Origin: Mitsuaria sp. 7 | Lineage (GTDB): Bacteria; Pseudomonadota; Gammaproteobacteria; Burkholderiales; Burkholderiaceae_C | DNA: 64,000 nucleotides | Direction of reading: 5' to 3' | Assembly (NCBI RefSeq): GCF_001653795.1 | Contig: NZ_CP011514.1 | Coordinates: 5,452,727 to 5,516,726 of the forward strand | Shown: positions 34,795 through 44,216 of the stretch, in pieces | How positions within the stretch are numbered: position 1 is the first letter of the stretch | Layout: every line of letters begins with the position of its first letter | Notes under the pieces: model-generated | Told to the model about the DNA's origin: nothing | Seen by the model: only the letters and a program-made list of their open reading frames with translations | Databases searched by the model: none | Translations under genes and position numbers: made by a program

Positions 34795-36639
34795 ATGCGA
34801 CGCGGCTTGGCCAGGACGGGGTTCCTGGCGCTCTTACTTTCGGCATCCCTCACCGCGATCACCGATCGCGCCGAGGCCGCCGACGATTCCACGCCGGCCG
34901 CTCCCAAGGTGCTGCGCTACGCGATCCGCGTGGCGGAGACCGGCTTCGACCCGGCGCAGGTCACCGACCTGTATTCGCGCAACATCACCGCGGGCATCTT
35001 CGACGCGCCGCTGCGCTACAGCTATCTGGGCCGCCCCTACCGCCTCGAGCCCGCGGTCACCGACGGCATGCCCGAGGTCAGCGACGACGCGCGCCGCTTC
35101 GTGTTCAGGCTCAAGCGCGGCGTGCTGTTCAGCGACGATCCGGCGTTCAAGGGCAAGCCGCGCGAACTCGTCGCCGACGACCTGATCTACACGATCAAGC
35201 GCCACTACGACCCGCGCGTGAAGAGCGGCCATCTGTACCGCTTCGAAGGCGCGAAGATCCTCGGCCTGTCCGAGGTGCGCGCCGAGGCGCTGAAGAACAA
35301 GACGCCGTTCGACTACGACCGCCCCGTCGACGGCCTGCGCGCGCTGGACCGCTACACGGTCGAGATGCGCGTGGCCAACAGCGATCCGCGCATGCTGCTG
35401 CACTTCGCCGACCCGATGGTGGGCATCGTGGCGCGCGAGGTGGTCGAGTTCTACGGCGACCGGATCATGGAGCACCCGGTGGGCACCGGCGCGTGGAAGC
35501 TGGGCGAGTGGCGCCGTTCGTCGCGCATCGTGCTGGAGAAGAATCCCACGTATCGCGACGAGCGCTATCACGAGGACGTCGCCAGCGCGAAGCCCGAGCT
35601 GGCCGATGCGGTGCGTCGCCTGCAGGGACGCAAGCTGCCGCTGATCGACCGCGTCGAGATCGCCGTGATCGAGGAAAGCCAGCCGCGCTGGCTGTCCTTC
35701 CTGCGCAAGGAATTCGATCTGCTGGACGACCTGCCGGCGGAGTTCGCGCCGGTCGGCATGCCGCAGAACAAGCTCGCGCCCAACCTGGTGAAGGACGGCG
35801 TGAAGGCCGTGCGCTACGAGCGCGCGGACGTCGCGATCTCCTTCTTCAACATGGAAGATCCGGTCGTCGGCGGCTACACGCCGGAGAAGATCGCGCTGCG
35901 TCGCGCGATCGCGCTCGGCGTGGACCTGGACCAGGAGATCCGCCTGCCGCGCCGCGGCCAGGCGATCCCGGCGCAGGGGATCATCTCGCCGGGCGTGACC
36001 GGCTACGACAAGGGCTTCAAGTCCGAGATGAGCCAGTTCGACCGCGCGCGCGCCAAGGCGCTGCTGGACGTCTACGGTTATGTCGACAAGGACGGCGACG
36101 GCTGGCGCGACCTGCCCGACGGCAGTCCGCTGGTGCTGGAGTACGCGACGCAGCCCGACGGCCAGAACCGCCAGCTGGCCGAGCTCTGGCAGAAGAACAT
36201 GGATGCGATCAACGTGCGCATCCGCTTCAAGATCGCGAAGTGGCCTGAGAACCTGAAGTCCGCCAACGCCGGCAAGCTGCAGATGTGGGGCATGGGCTGG
36301 AGCGCGGACGTGCCCGACGGCGAGAACTTCCTCGGCCTGGGCTACGTCGGCAGCAAGGGCCAGTCCAACAAGGCCCGCTTCGACCTGCCGGAGTACAACG
36401 CGCTGTACCGCCAGCAGCACGGCATGCCCGACGGCGCCGAGCGCCTGGCCGTGATGGACAAGGCCCAGCGCCTGCTGATCGCGTACATGCCCTACAAGGT
36501 GCACGTGCACCGCATCTTCACGGACATGACGCAGCCCTGGGTGATCGGCTACGACAAGAACCTCTACCAGCGCGACTTCTATACCTTCGTCGACATCGAC
36601 ACCGACGCGTTGGCCAAGGCCCACGTGAAGAAGCCCTGA
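34795..36639 (+). CDS. Peptide ABC transporter solute-binding protein, paralogue 1
   Basis: A 614-residue periplasmic binding protein of family 5 (SBP_bac_5, YejA/OppA type) with a signal peptide (RTGFLALLLSASLTAITDRAEAA). The mature domain begins with KVLRYAIRVAETGFDPAQVTDLYSRNIT and includes VGTGAWKLGEWRRSS and the terminal RIFTDMTQPWVIGYDKN. Two more copies follow in tandem, 24 and 11 bp apart, and the yej permease/ATPase operon faces them across a 323-bp gap. Most likely one or all present peptides to that transporter. Ligand unknown. Confidence 0.92.
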   Translation: MRRGLARTGFLALLLSASLTAITDRAEAADDSTPAAPKVLRYAIRVAETGFDPAQVTDLYSRNITAGIFDAPLRYSYLGRPYRLEPAVTDGMPEVSDDARRFVFRLKRGVLFSDDPAFKGKPRELVADDLIYTIKRHYDPRVKSGHLYRFEGAKILGLSEVRAEALKNKTPFDYDRPVDGLRALDRYTVEMRVANSDPRMLLHFADPMVGIVAREVVEFYGDRIMEHPVGTGAWKLGEWRRSSRIVLEKNPTYRDERYHEDVASAKPELADAVRRLQGRKLPLIDRVEIAVIEESQPRWLSFLRKEFDLLDDLPAEFAPVGMPQNKLAPNLVKDGVKAVRYERADVAISFFNMEDPVVGGYTPEKIALRRAIALGVDLDQEIRLPRRGQAIPAQGIISPGVTGYDKGFKSEMSQFDRARAKALLDVYGYVDKDGDGWRDLPDGSPLVLEYATQPDGQNRQLAELWQKNMDAINVRIRFKIAKWPENLKSANAGKLQMWGMGWSADVPDGENFLGLGYVGSKGQSNKARFDLPEYNALYRQQHGMPDGAERLAVMDKAQRLLIAYMPYKVHVHRIFTDMTQPWVIGYDKNLYQRDFYTFVDIDTDALAKAHVKKP

Positions 36640-36663
36640 AGCCCTGACGATCCACTGCCGCCC

Positions 36664-38532
36664 ATGACGACGATCCGCGCTCGACGTTTCCCTTCGATCC
36701 TGCGCGGGGCGCTCCTCGCATCCGCGCTGGCGCTGGCCGGCCTGAACGCCGGACATGCGGCGGAGGGGGCGAGCGCGCCGGCCTCCGCCCCGGCGCCCAA
36801 GGTGCTCCGCTACGCCTTCCGCGTGGCGGAGACCGGCTTCGATCCCGCGAAGATCTCCGACATCTACTCGCGCACGATCACGCCCCACATGTTCGAGGGG
36901 CTCTACACCTACGACCAGCTCGCACGACCCGCGCGCATGAAGCCGTTGACCGCGGCGGCGATGCCGGAGACCTCCGACGACTACAAGGTCTGGACGGTGA
37001 AGCTGCGTCCGGGCATCCGCTTCGCCGACGACCCGGCGTTCAAGGGCAAGCCGCGCGAGCTGACCGCCGAGGACTACGTCTACTCGATCAAGCGTTTCGC
37101 CGATCCGGCGGTGGCGTCGCCGGCGTGGAGCGAGGTCGAGGAACTCCAGCTGATCGGCCTCAACGAGTACCACGAGCAGGTCCGCAAGTCCGGCAGGCAC
37201 TTCGACTACGACAGGCCCATCGAGGGCCTGCGCGCGCTGGACCGCTACACGCTGCAGTTCAAGTCGAACGCGACGCGGCCGCGCCTGATGGAGGTCTTCG
37301 CGCAGGGCGACCTGTACGGCGCCGTCGCGCGCGAGGTGATCGAGGCCTATCCCGGCGACTCGATGGCGCATCCGGTGGGCACGGGACCGTTCGTGCTGAA
37401 GCACTGGCGGCGCAGCTCGCTGATGGTGCTGGAGCGCAACCCCGTCTACCGCGAGCGCTTCTACGACCAGGAAGTGGATCCCGCGCCCGACGACGCCGAA
37501 GGCCAGGCCTTGAAGGCGCGCTTCAAGGGCCGGCGCCTGCCCATGATCGATCGCGTCGAGATCGGCGTCATCGAGGAGAACCAGCCGCGCTGGCTGTCCT
37601 TCCTGAACGGCGAGTACGACCTCATCGAGCGCACGCCGGAGGACTTCATCACCCAGGCCATGCCCAACGGGAAGATCGCGCCCAACCTCGAGAAGCAGGG
37701 CAAGCACGCGTACCGGACGGTGGCGTCGGACGTGCTGTTCACCGTGTTCAACATGGAAGACCCGGTGGTCGGCGGCTACACGCCGGACAGGATCGCGCTG
37801 CGCCGCGCGGTGTCGCTGGCGATGGACGTGCAGCGCGAACTGAGCCTGGTGCGGCGCGGCCAGGCCGTGCAGGCCCAGTCGCTCTACATGCCGGGCACGA
37901 CGGGCTATGACGCGGCCTTCAAGAGCGACATGAGCACCTACGATCCGGCGCGCGCGAAGGCGCTGCTGGATCTCTACGGCTACGTCGACAAGGACGGCGA
38001 TGGCTGGCGCGACAAGCCCGACGGCAGCCCGCTGGTGCTGGAGAGCCTGACCACGCCGGAGCAGTTCCAGCGCCAGATCGACGAGATCGTTCAGAAGAAC
38101 CTCAACGCGGTGGGGCTGCGCATCGTCTTCAAGCCGGCGAAGTGGCCCGAGAACCTCAAGTCGCTGCGGGCGGGCAAGTACCAGATCTGGTCGCTGGCGA
38201 CCTCGGCGTCCAAGCCCGACGGGCAGGACTCGCTGGCGCGCATGTACAGCGGGCAGATCGGCGCGCAGAACTACGCGCGCTTCAGGCTGCCGGCCGTCGA
38301 CAAGCTCTACGACGAAGCCTCGCACCTGCCCGACGGGCCGGAGCGCCTGAAGATCTTCGACGAGACCAAGCGCTACGCGGCCGCCTACATGCCCTACAAG
38401 TACCGCGGGCACCGCTTCATCACGGACATCGCGCAGCCGCAGCTGAGCGGCTATCGCCGTCCGCAGTTCTGGCTGAACTGGTGGGAATACGTGGACATCG
38501 ATCCCGACGCCGCCGCGAAGTTCAAGCACTAG
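36664..38532 (+). CDS. Peptide ABC transporter solute-binding protein, paralogue 2
   Basis: A 622-residue SBP_bac_5 protein. A signal peptide (LLASALALAGLNAGHA) precedes KVLRYAFRVAETGFDPAKISDIYSRTIT. The scaffold matches paralogue 1 throughout (e.g. FADDPAFKGKPRELTAEDYVYSIKRF, VGTGPFVLKHWRRSS), while binding-pocket segments differ (VWSLATSASKPDGQD). This suggests duplication followed by ligand divergence. The gene is coupled to paralogue 1 (24-bp gap) and 3 (11-bp gap). Confidence 0.92.
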   Translation: MTTIRARRFPSILRGALLASALALAGLNAGHAAEGASAPASAPAPKVLRYAFRVAETGFDPAKISDIYSRTITPHMFEGLYTYDQLARPARMKPLTAAAMPETSDDYKVWTVKLRPGIRFADDPAFKGKPRELTAEDYVYSIKRFADPAVASPAWSEVEELQLIGLNEYHEQVRKSGRHFDYDRPIEGLRALDRYTLQFKSNATRPRLMEVFAQGDLYGAVAREVIEAYPGDSMAHPVGTGPFVLKHWRRSSLMVLERNPVYRERFYDQEVDPAPDDAEGQALKARFKGRRLPMIDRVEIGVIEENQPRWLSFLNGEYDLIERTPEDFITQAMPNGKIAPNLEKQGKHAYRTVASDVLFTVFNMEDPVVGGYTPDRIALRRAVSLAMDVQRELSLVRRGQAVQAQSLYMPGTTGYDAAFKSDMSTYDPARAKALLDLYGYVDKDGDGWRDKPDGSPLVLESLTTPEQFQRQIDEIVQKNLNAVGLRIVFKPAKWPENLKSLRAGKYQIWSLATSASKPDGQDSLARMYSGQIGAQNYARFRLPAVDKLYDEASHLPDGPERLKIFDETKRYAAAYMPYKYRGHRFITDIAQPQLSGYRRPQFWLNWWEYVDIDPDAAAKFKH

Positions 38533-38543
38533 GTCCGACACCG

Positions 38544-40379
38544 ATGCGCGTCCGCCTCCTCGCTTCCCTTGCCGCGCTGGTCGTCAGCGCGGTCACCGTC
38601 GCGGCGCCGCCGCCTCGGACCGCGAAGGTCCCGGAGCCCGCCGCCGCGCAGCCCGAGAAGGTGCTGCGCTACGCCTTCCTCGTCGCGGAGACCGGCTTCG
38701 ATCCGGCGCAGTTGAGCGACCTCTACTCGCGCATCGTCACGGCCCACATCTTCGAGTCGCTCTACAACTACGACTACCTCGCGCGGCCGTTCAAGCTCAA
38801 GCCCAACACGGCGGCGGAGATGCCGCAGGTTTCCGAGGACTTCCGCACCTGGACGATCAGGATCCGTCCGGGCACCTACTTCGCGGACGATCCGGCGTTC
38901 AAGGGCAAGCGGCGAGAACTGACGGCCGAGGACTACGTCTACAGCCTCAAGCGCTTCTACGACCCGGCGACGAAGGGGCCGCTGTACTCGAGCTTCAAGC
39001 AGGAGGGCATCCTCGGCCTGGAGGAGCTGCGCGTCGCGGCGCTGAAGACGAAGAAGCCCTTCGACTACGACAAGCCCGTGGAGGGCGTGCGCGCGCTGGA
39101 CCGCTACACGCTGCAGTTCAAGCTGGCGGAGCCGCGGCCGCGCTTCATCTACAACCTCGCGGGCGGCGACACCTACGGCGCGGTGGCGCGCGAGGTCATC
39201 GAGGCCTACGCGGGCAAGACGATGGAGCATCCGGTCGGCACGGGGCCGTTCATGCTGGAGCGCTGGCGGCGCGGGTCGCTGATCCGGCTGGTGAAGAACC
39301 CCAACTACCGCGACGTCTTCTACGACGCGCAGCCCAACCCCGGCGACACCGAGGGCGAGCAGATGCTGGCGCGCTTCAAGGGCCGCAAGCTGCCGATGGT
39401 GGACGCCGTGGAGGTCAGCATCATCGAGGCGGGTCAGCCGCGCTGGCTGTCCTACCTGAACCGCGAGTTCGACCTGCTGTTCCTGCTGCCCGAGGAGTAC
39501 GCGGACATCGCGATCCCGCACGGCAAGCTCGCGCCCAACCTCGACAGCCAGGGGATGAAGCTGTACCGCGTGCTGGCGAGCGACCGCACGATGTACTACT
39601 TCAACATGGAGGACGCGACGGTCGGTGGCTACACGCCGGACAAGGTCGCGCTGCGCCGCGCGATCGGGCTGGCGACCGATGTGCCGACCGAGATCGCCAC
39701 CACGCGCCGCCATCAGGCGGTGCCCGCGCAGTCGGTGGTCGCGCCGGCGACCTGGGGCTACCAGGACGAGTTCAAGAGCGAGAACAGCGACTTCGACCTG
39801 GCGCGCGCGAAGGCGTTGCTCGACACCTACGGCTATGTCGACAAGGACGGCGACGGCTGGCGCGACAAGCCCGACGGCAGCCCGCTGGTGCTGGAGGTGG
39901 CGTCGACGCCGGACTCCCGCTCCAAGCCCTATGACGAGCTGTGGAAGCGCGACATGGACAAGCTGGGCGTGCAGATGAAGATCCGCATGGCGCAGTGGCC
40001 GGAGAACCTGAAATCGGCGCGCGCGGGGCAGCTGATGATCTGGCAGCTGGGTTTCAACAGCTCGACACCGGATGCGCAGCTGGGGCTGGAGCTGCTGTAC
40101 GGACCGGCGGCGGGCGGGCAGAACCTGGGGCGCTTCAAGATGGAGCGCTACGACGAGATCTATCGCCGCATGATGGTGCTGCCCGACGGTCCGGAACGCG
40201 CCGAACTGCTGCGCGAGGCGCAGAAGCTGCTGACGGCCTACATGCCGCAGAAGTTCCGCGTGCACCGCATCGTCACGGACATCGCGCAACCGTGGCTGGT
40301 CGGCTACCGGCGGCCGTTCTTCAACCAGATCTTCTGGCCGTACGTCGACATCGAGACGGACAAGCTGCCGAAGCGCTGA
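38544..40379 (+). CDS. Peptide ABC transporter solute-binding protein, paralogue 3
   Basis: A 611-residue SBP_bac_5 protein with a signal peptide (RLLASLAALVVSAVTVA). Its mature part begins KVLRYAFLVAETGFDPAQLSDLYSRIVT and has the same landmarks as paralogues 1 and 2 (FADDPAFKGKRRELTAEDYVYSLKRF, VGTGPFMLERWRRGS). The hinge-proximal region LMIWQLGFNSSTPDAQ differs from both. It starts 11 bp after paralogue 2, so the three are probably one transcript. A REP-like element follows 11 bp after the stop. Confidence 0.92.
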   Translation: MRVRLLASLAALVVSAVTVAAPPPRTAKVPEPAAAQPEKVLRYAFLVAETGFDPAQLSDLYSRIVTAHIFESLYNYDYLARPFKLKPNTAAEMPQVSEDFRTWTIRIRPGTYFADDPAFKGKRRELTAEDYVYSLKRFYDPATKGPLYSSFKQEGILGLEELRVAALKTKKPFDYDKPVEGVRALDRYTLQFKLAEPRPRFIYNLAGGDTYGAVAREVIEAYAGKTMEHPVGTGPFMLERWRRGSLIRLVKNPNYRDVFYDAQPNPGDTEGEQMLARFKGRKLPMVDAVEVSIIEAGQPRWLSYLNREFDLLFLLPEEYADIAIPHGKLAPNLDSQGMKLYRVLASDRTMYYFNMEDATVGGYTPDKVALRRAIGLATDVPTEIATTRRHQAVPAQSVVAPATWGYQDEFKSENSDFDLARAKALLDTYGYVDKDGDGWRDKPDGSPLVLEVASTPDSRSKPYDELWKRDMDKLGVQMKIRMAQWPENLKSARAGQLMIWQLGFNSSTPDAQLGLELLYGPAAGGQNLGRFKMERYDEIYRRMMVLPDGPERAELLREAQKLLTAYMPQKFRVHRIVTDIAQPWLVGYRRPFFNQIFWPYVDIETDKLPKR

Positions 40380-40389
40380 GTGCCTCTTG

Positions 40390-40432
40390 CTCCCTCTCCC
40401 GCTTGCGGGAGAGGGTGGGGGTGAGGGCCAGC
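40390..40432 (+). repeat. REP-like palindromic element, copy E
   Basis: Single copy, palindrome then tail (tgggggtgagggccagc), between the third binding-protein gene and the acetoacetate-CoA ligase gene. Confidence 0.85.
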
Positions 40433-40525
40433 GGCCGTCGCAGTGCGGAAGACCGCGCCGGTCACGCGCGTGACGGCGAGCGTGAGGGAACTGGGCTACC
40501 GTCAGGACTCGACAAGGAGTCCCGC

Positions 40526-42559
40526 ATGCCCCCGACGCCGCAGATCGATCACTACCGCCGTTTCCTGCACGAGCAGCGGGGCCTGGTCTTCGACGACTAC
40601 GCGTCGCTGTGGGGCTGGTCGGTGACGGAGCTGGACGCGTTCTGGCGCAGCATCTGGGACCACTTCGACCTGCGCTCGGACACGCCGTTCGAGGCGGCGC
40701 TCTGCGAGGAGCGCATGCCCGGCGGCGTCTGGTTCAAAGGCGCGACCTTGAACGTCGCGGCGCAGGCGTTGCGGCATGTCGATGCCGCCGAGGCAGCGGG
40801 CCATCCCGCGATCGTGCATGCGAACGAGGTGATGCTCGCGCGCGGTGAACTCGGCGAGATGCGATGGTCCGAGCTGCAACGCCAAGTCGGCGCCCTCGCC
40901 GCCTCGATGCATGACCTCGGCGTGCGACGCGGCGATCGCGTCGCCGCCTACCTGCCCAACGTGCCGGCGACGGCGGTGGCCTTCCTCGCCGTGGCGAGCC
41001 TGGGCGCGGTGTGGTCGGTGTGCTCGCCGGACATGGGGCCGGTGGCGGTGCTGGACCGCTTCCGCCAGATCGAACCCAAGCTGCTCATCGCCGCCGACGG
41101 CGTGCGTTACGCGGGGCAGGACATCGACCGGATGGCCATGCTCGGCCCACTGCTCGACGAGTTGCCGACGGTGACGGACGTGGTGGTGATCGGCAATCTG
41201 GATCCCGCGGTGGATCCCTCGCCGCTGGCGACATCCGCCGCGACGAAACGCGGTGCCCACCGCTGGGACACGCTGATCGCCAACCCGCGCTCGCACGCGC
41301 CGGAGGCGGTGCCCTTCGACCATCCTTTGTGGATCGTCTATTCAAGCGGCACGACGGGCCTGCCGAAGCCCATCGTGCACGGTCACGGCGGCGTGCTGCT
41401 GGAGATGCTCAAAGGCTCCATCCACAACAACATCGGCGCAAGCGCGGAGACGGGCGACCGCTTCCACTGGTACAGCTCGACGGGCTGGATCATGTGGAAC
41501 TGCCAGGTCGGCGCGCTGATGGGCGGCACGACGATCTGCCTGTTCGACGGCAGTCCCGCAGGACCCAAGGACGCGCCGGACTGGAGCACGCTGTGGCGCT
41601 TCGTGGCGCTGTCGGGTGCGACCTTCTTCGGCGCCGGTGCCGCGTTTTACGCGAGCTGCCTGAAGGCCGGCGTCGAGCCGCTGAAGCACGGCGACCTGAG
41701 CCGCCTGCGCGCGATCGGCAGCACGGGCAGTCCGCTGGCGGACGAGAGCTATGACTGGATCTGGGCGAACTGCCCCAAGCCCGACGGCCAGCCGATCTGG
41801 ATCTGCATCATCAGCGGTGGCACGGACTTCGCCGGTGCGTTCCTGACGGGCCTGGTCACCGAGCCGCTGGTGCGCGGTCAGATGCAGGTGCGCAGCCTGG
41901 GCGCGGCGGTGCATGCGTTTTCGGAGGTGGACGTGGACGGGCAGGGAAGAGCGCTGATCGACGAGGTCGGCGAGCTCGTCTGCACGCGGCCGATGCCGTC
42001 GATGCCGCTGTACTTCTGGGGCGACCAGGACCACGAACGCTACCTGTCGAGCTATTTCGACATGTACCGCGGGCCGAATGGCGAAGGCATCTGGCGCCAT
42101 GGCGACTGGCTGCGCGTCACGCACTCGGGCGGCGGGATCATCTACGGTCGCTCGGACGCGACGATCAACCGCCACGGGATCCGGATGGGCACATCGGAGC
42201 TGTACCGCGCTGTGGAGACGCATCCGGAGGTGCTGGACAGCCTGGTCGTGGACCTGGAGTACCTTGGCCGGCCAAGCTGCCTGCTGTTGTTCGTGCAGCT
42301 CCGCGACGGCCTGCCGTTGGACGAGGCGCTGCAACTGCGCTTGAAGACCTCGATCAAGAAGGCGCTGTCGGCGCGGCATGTGCCAGACGAGATCCATCAG
42401 GTCGAAGCGATCCCGCGCACGCTGTCTGGCAAGAAGATGGAGCTGCCGATTAAGAAGCTGCTGCTCGGCGCAGCGGCAGAACAGGTCATGAAGCGCGATG
42501 CGATGGCGAATGCGGATGCGGTGGCCTGGTATCAGCGGTTTGCAGAAGGGCGAACGTGA
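40526..42559 (+). CDS. Acetoacetate-CoA ligase
   Basis: A 677-residue AMP-forming ligase that makes acetoacetyl-CoA from acetoacetate. Visible are the N-terminal ACAS-like part (HYRRFLHEQRGLVFDDYASLWGWSV), the P-loop region IVYSSGTTGLPKPIVHGHGG, a middle STGWIMWNCQVGALM segment typical of acetoacetyl-CoA synthetases, and the terminal catalytic Lys in RTLSGKKMELPIKKLL. It feeds ketone bodies, and in many Burkholderiales polyhydroxybutyrate-derived acetoacetate, into CoA metabolism. A GACAAGGAG ribosome binding site precedes the ATG. There is no visible operon partner. Confidence 0.93.
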   Translation: MPPTPQIDHYRRFLHEQRGLVFDDYASLWGWSVTELDAFWRSIWDHFDLRSDTPFEAALCEERMPGGVWFKGATLNVAAQALRHVDAAEAAGHPAIVHANEVMLARGELGEMRWSELQRQVGALAASMHDLGVRRGDRVAAYLPNVPATAVAFLAVASLGAVWSVCSPDMGPVAVLDRFRQIEPKLLIAADGVRYAGQDIDRMAMLGPLLDELPTVTDVVVIGNLDPAVDPSPLATSAATKRGAHRWDTLIANPRSHAPEAVPFDHPLWIVYSSGTTGLPKPIVHGHGGVLLEMLKGSIHNNIGASAETGDRFHWYSSTGWIMWNCQVGALMGGTTICLFDGSPAGPKDAPDWSTLWRFVALSGATFFGAGAAFYASCLKAGVEPLKHGDLSRLRAIGSTGSPLADESYDWIWANCPKPDGQPIWICIISGGTDFAGAFLTGLVTEPLVRGQMQVRSLGAAVHAFSEVDVDGQGRALIDEVGELVCTRPMPSMPLYFWGDQDHERYLSSYFDMYRGPNGEGIWRHGDWLRVTHSGGGIIYGRSDATINRHGIRMGTSELYRAVETHPEVLDSLVVDLEYLGRPSCLLLFVQLRDGLPLDEALQLRLKTSIKKALSARHVPDEIHQVEAIPRTLSGKKMELPIKKLLLGAAAEQVMKRDAMANADAVAWYQRFAEGRT

Positions 42560-42592
42560 CCAGCGAAGTTCGATGGCGCATGTGACGACCGG

Positions 42593-43024
42593 TCACGACT
42601 CCGTGCGGTTCGAGGCGACGACGAATCCTTCGCCGCGATCATGGCGATCACATCGCTCGATCACTTCGGCCGCTAGCCTCAGTTGCTCTGACAACATTCG
42701 GCTTGGCAGCATCCGCTTCACTTTGTAGTCTGCCAAGACCCGATGCTCTCGCTGAATGTCCAGGCGCTCGCCGATGTGTCGAGAGCATTCTGCGGCGGTC
42801 TCGTCACACCTTTCGTGAGGATGCCGGAGGCGGGCTATCAAGGCTTCGTGGCTGCCGCGCAGGCCTTGATCTTCGCCGGCGAGCGGAAGCTTCTGCTCCC
42901 AGTCAAAACACCGGTGGTAGGCGGCGTAGTAGGCGCGGCTGATGGCTGCCCTGCGTTTGACCTCCGTCGGGCTCTCCGCTAGCTCACGGGCAAGTTGCAG
43001 TAGCTCTTTGCTGTTGATCGGCAT
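42593..43024 (-). CDS. HEPN-like protein, cassette copy 1 (H1)
   Basis: A 143-residue protein. Residues 27-40 (AISRAYYAAYHRC) match the HEPN family signature, with R30 and H37 in R-x6-H spacing, compatible with the Rx4-6H RNase motif but also with the structural YYAxxH of this family. It also has a conserved block GSHEALIARLRHP and the HEPN-like ADYKVK near residue 97. It starts 33 bp after the stop of gene P1 and is followed by the 3' end of the ligase gene. H2 at 44687 is a clear paralogue (shared: MxINS, ISRAYYA-YH-C, LI-RLR-P--RC, IG-RLD, ADY). Toxin or defence role inferred only. Confidence 0.8.
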   Translation of the reverse strand: MPINSKELLQLARELAESPTEVKRRAAISRAYYAAYHRCFDWEQKLPLAGEDQGLRGSHEALIARLRHPHERCDETAAECSRHIGERLDIQREHRVLADYKVKRMLPSRMLSEQLRLAAEVIERCDRHDRGEGFVVASNRTES

Positions 43025-43057
43025 GGTGGGACTTGCTCCACTGGACGGTTCCGGGAG

Positions 43058-43522
43058 TCAGCGGTGTGGCCCCCGCTCCCTGAGATTGATGTGGAGCGGC
43101 AGATCGAGCAGATCCTGACTGGCCAACATCGAGTGGAAGCGCTCATTCCATGTATTGGCATCCTCCTGATCCAGATCGAGGTGAATCAGGTAGGAAATCG
43201 ACGCGACGTTTTTGAAACGCATGACATGGAGCCAGGGGTTCCCGCACAGGCGCAACTCGTGCAGTTGAACGAAACGGGCGGCGGCAGTGAGCTTGGAAAG
43301 AACCTCCCCCGGCGACACCTGACGGACGTCGAGGATGCTTTGAATGTCCTGTGTCGCCTGGTTCCAGTCCCGCTCCTCGTGGTCCGCTTCGAGGCCTGAC
43401 GGAGAAGCCTTGCCGAATATAGACGGCGGGTGTCGCAACGCGTCAACCAGCCTCTGTATCGTGCAGAGGGGCCTGCATTTCGCAGTGTGTTGGAAACCTT
43501 GCGGGACCAGATCCATTGCCAT
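43058..43522 (-). CDS. Uncharacterised partner protein, cassette copy 1 (P1)
   Basis: A 154-residue protein of no family I recognise. It starts MAMDLVPQGF and has LVDALRHPPSIFGKA (residues ~25-40), DWNQATQDIQ, an HELRLCGNPWLHV stretch and the C-terminal TWNERFHSML. P2 at 45151 aligns along its length (LRHP-x3-FG-A, DW, HE-RL-G-PW, TW--RF--LL). It lacks the GSx10DxD motif of MNT-type antitoxins, so this is not a classical HEPN/MNT pair. It precedes H1 by 33 bp, in one operon with a shared leader upstream. Confidence 0.7.
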   Translation of the reverse strand: MAMDLVPQGFQHTAKCRPLCTIQRLVDALRHPPSIFGKASPSGLEADHEERDWNQATQDIQSILDVRQVSPGEVLSKLTAAARFVQLHELRLCGNPWLHVMRFKNVASISYLIHLDLDQEDANTWNERFHSMLASQDLLDLPLHINLRERGPHR

Positions 43523-43541
43523 CTTCGTACTCCGTAACCTC

Positions 43542-43671
43542 GGGTTTCATCACCCGACTGCACGCAGTTTCGGCAAGCGAAGGTTTCGTGTCTTTCCTCC
43601 AAAGTGCGGACTTGATGGGGGAACTGATTCAGGGAGGTCAGTCCCCCCGTTCATACTGATTGCGGCTATTG
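43542..43671 (-). promoter_or_regulatory. Conserved 5' leader of cassette 1 with inverted repeat
   Basis: The 81 bp at 43591-43671 align without gaps to 45673-45753 (64/81 identical), and similarity continues with one indel to about 43542, 20 bp from the P1 start. Inside, GGGGGAACTGA (43617-43627) pairs with TCAGTCCCCC (43638-43647) across a 10-nt loop with one bulged A. No U tract follows on either strand, so an operator or structured RNA leader is more likely than a terminator. Confidence 0.65.
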
Positions 43672-43756
43672 GCAGGACGCTTCTCCCGAGGCCGGCTGTG
43701 ACCCACCTGCGGTGGCCGCTACAGTCGATCTCCTCCGACTTCGACACTGATACGCC

Positions 43757-44110
43757 GTGACCCTGAAACGCACCTTGATCGCCCTGGCCTTGCTGTCGCT
43801 GCTCAGCGGCTGTGTGTCGGGGTACAGCGGGCTCCATCACGTCCGGCTGGGGATGATCGAGATCCCGTTGACCTTCGCCTCCATGGTGGTGGTCTATGCC
43901 TGGTACCGGCGCGACTCCATCCAGCGGCGCTTCTTCGGCGGCACGCTGATGGGTGGCGGCATCCTGGCCGCCACCTTGCTGGTGGTGCCGATCTACCTGT
44001 ACTGCAGCCGGCCAGAAGGCGAACGTGTGCGGCCGATCGTGACCTTCCTGGGCTTGATGCTGTTATCCATGGTGATCTCCACGATCGGTGCGCTCCCGTT
44101 CATGCAATGA
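43757..44110 (+). CDS. Small lipoprotein-like membrane protein
   Basis: A 117-residue protein starting with GTG 43757. The N-terminus is a lipoprotein signal with lipobox LLSGC (Cys19). Three further hydrophobic segments follow (IPLTFASMVVVYAWY, GGILAATLLVVPIYLY, VTFLGLMLLSMVISTIGALPF), so it is probably inner-membrane anchored. I recognise no family. It lies on the plus strand between the two HEPN cassettes, divergent from cassette 1, and precedes the SnoaL-like gene by 106 bp. Confidence 0.65.
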   Translation: MTLKRTLIALALLSLLSGCVSGYSGLHHVRLGMIEIPLTFASMVVVYAWYRRDSIQRRFFGGTLMGGGILAATLLVVPIYLYCSRPEGERVRPIVTFLGLMLLSMVISTIGALPFMQ

Positions 44111-44216
44111 CGCCTGGTGGGTGATCCTGGGACGTGTCGAAACGGGCGGGCTTCGATCGTCGCAAGGGAGGAGGGACGTTTGCCCTTCGCCTTCAACCTT
44201 CCACCGGGAGAGATGC

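Noticed and set aside
34834..38541. Minus-strand ORF of 1235 codons opposite the binding-protein genes
   Set aside because: It is antisense to three well-formed binding-protein genes, and its composition (long His/Leu/Asp/Arg strings) is the usual high-GC shadow.
43186..43602. Small ORF starting at the TTG in the HEPN leader (MEERHETF)
   Set aside because: It overlaps P1 in another frame and has no good start; kept only as a possible leader peptide in findings.
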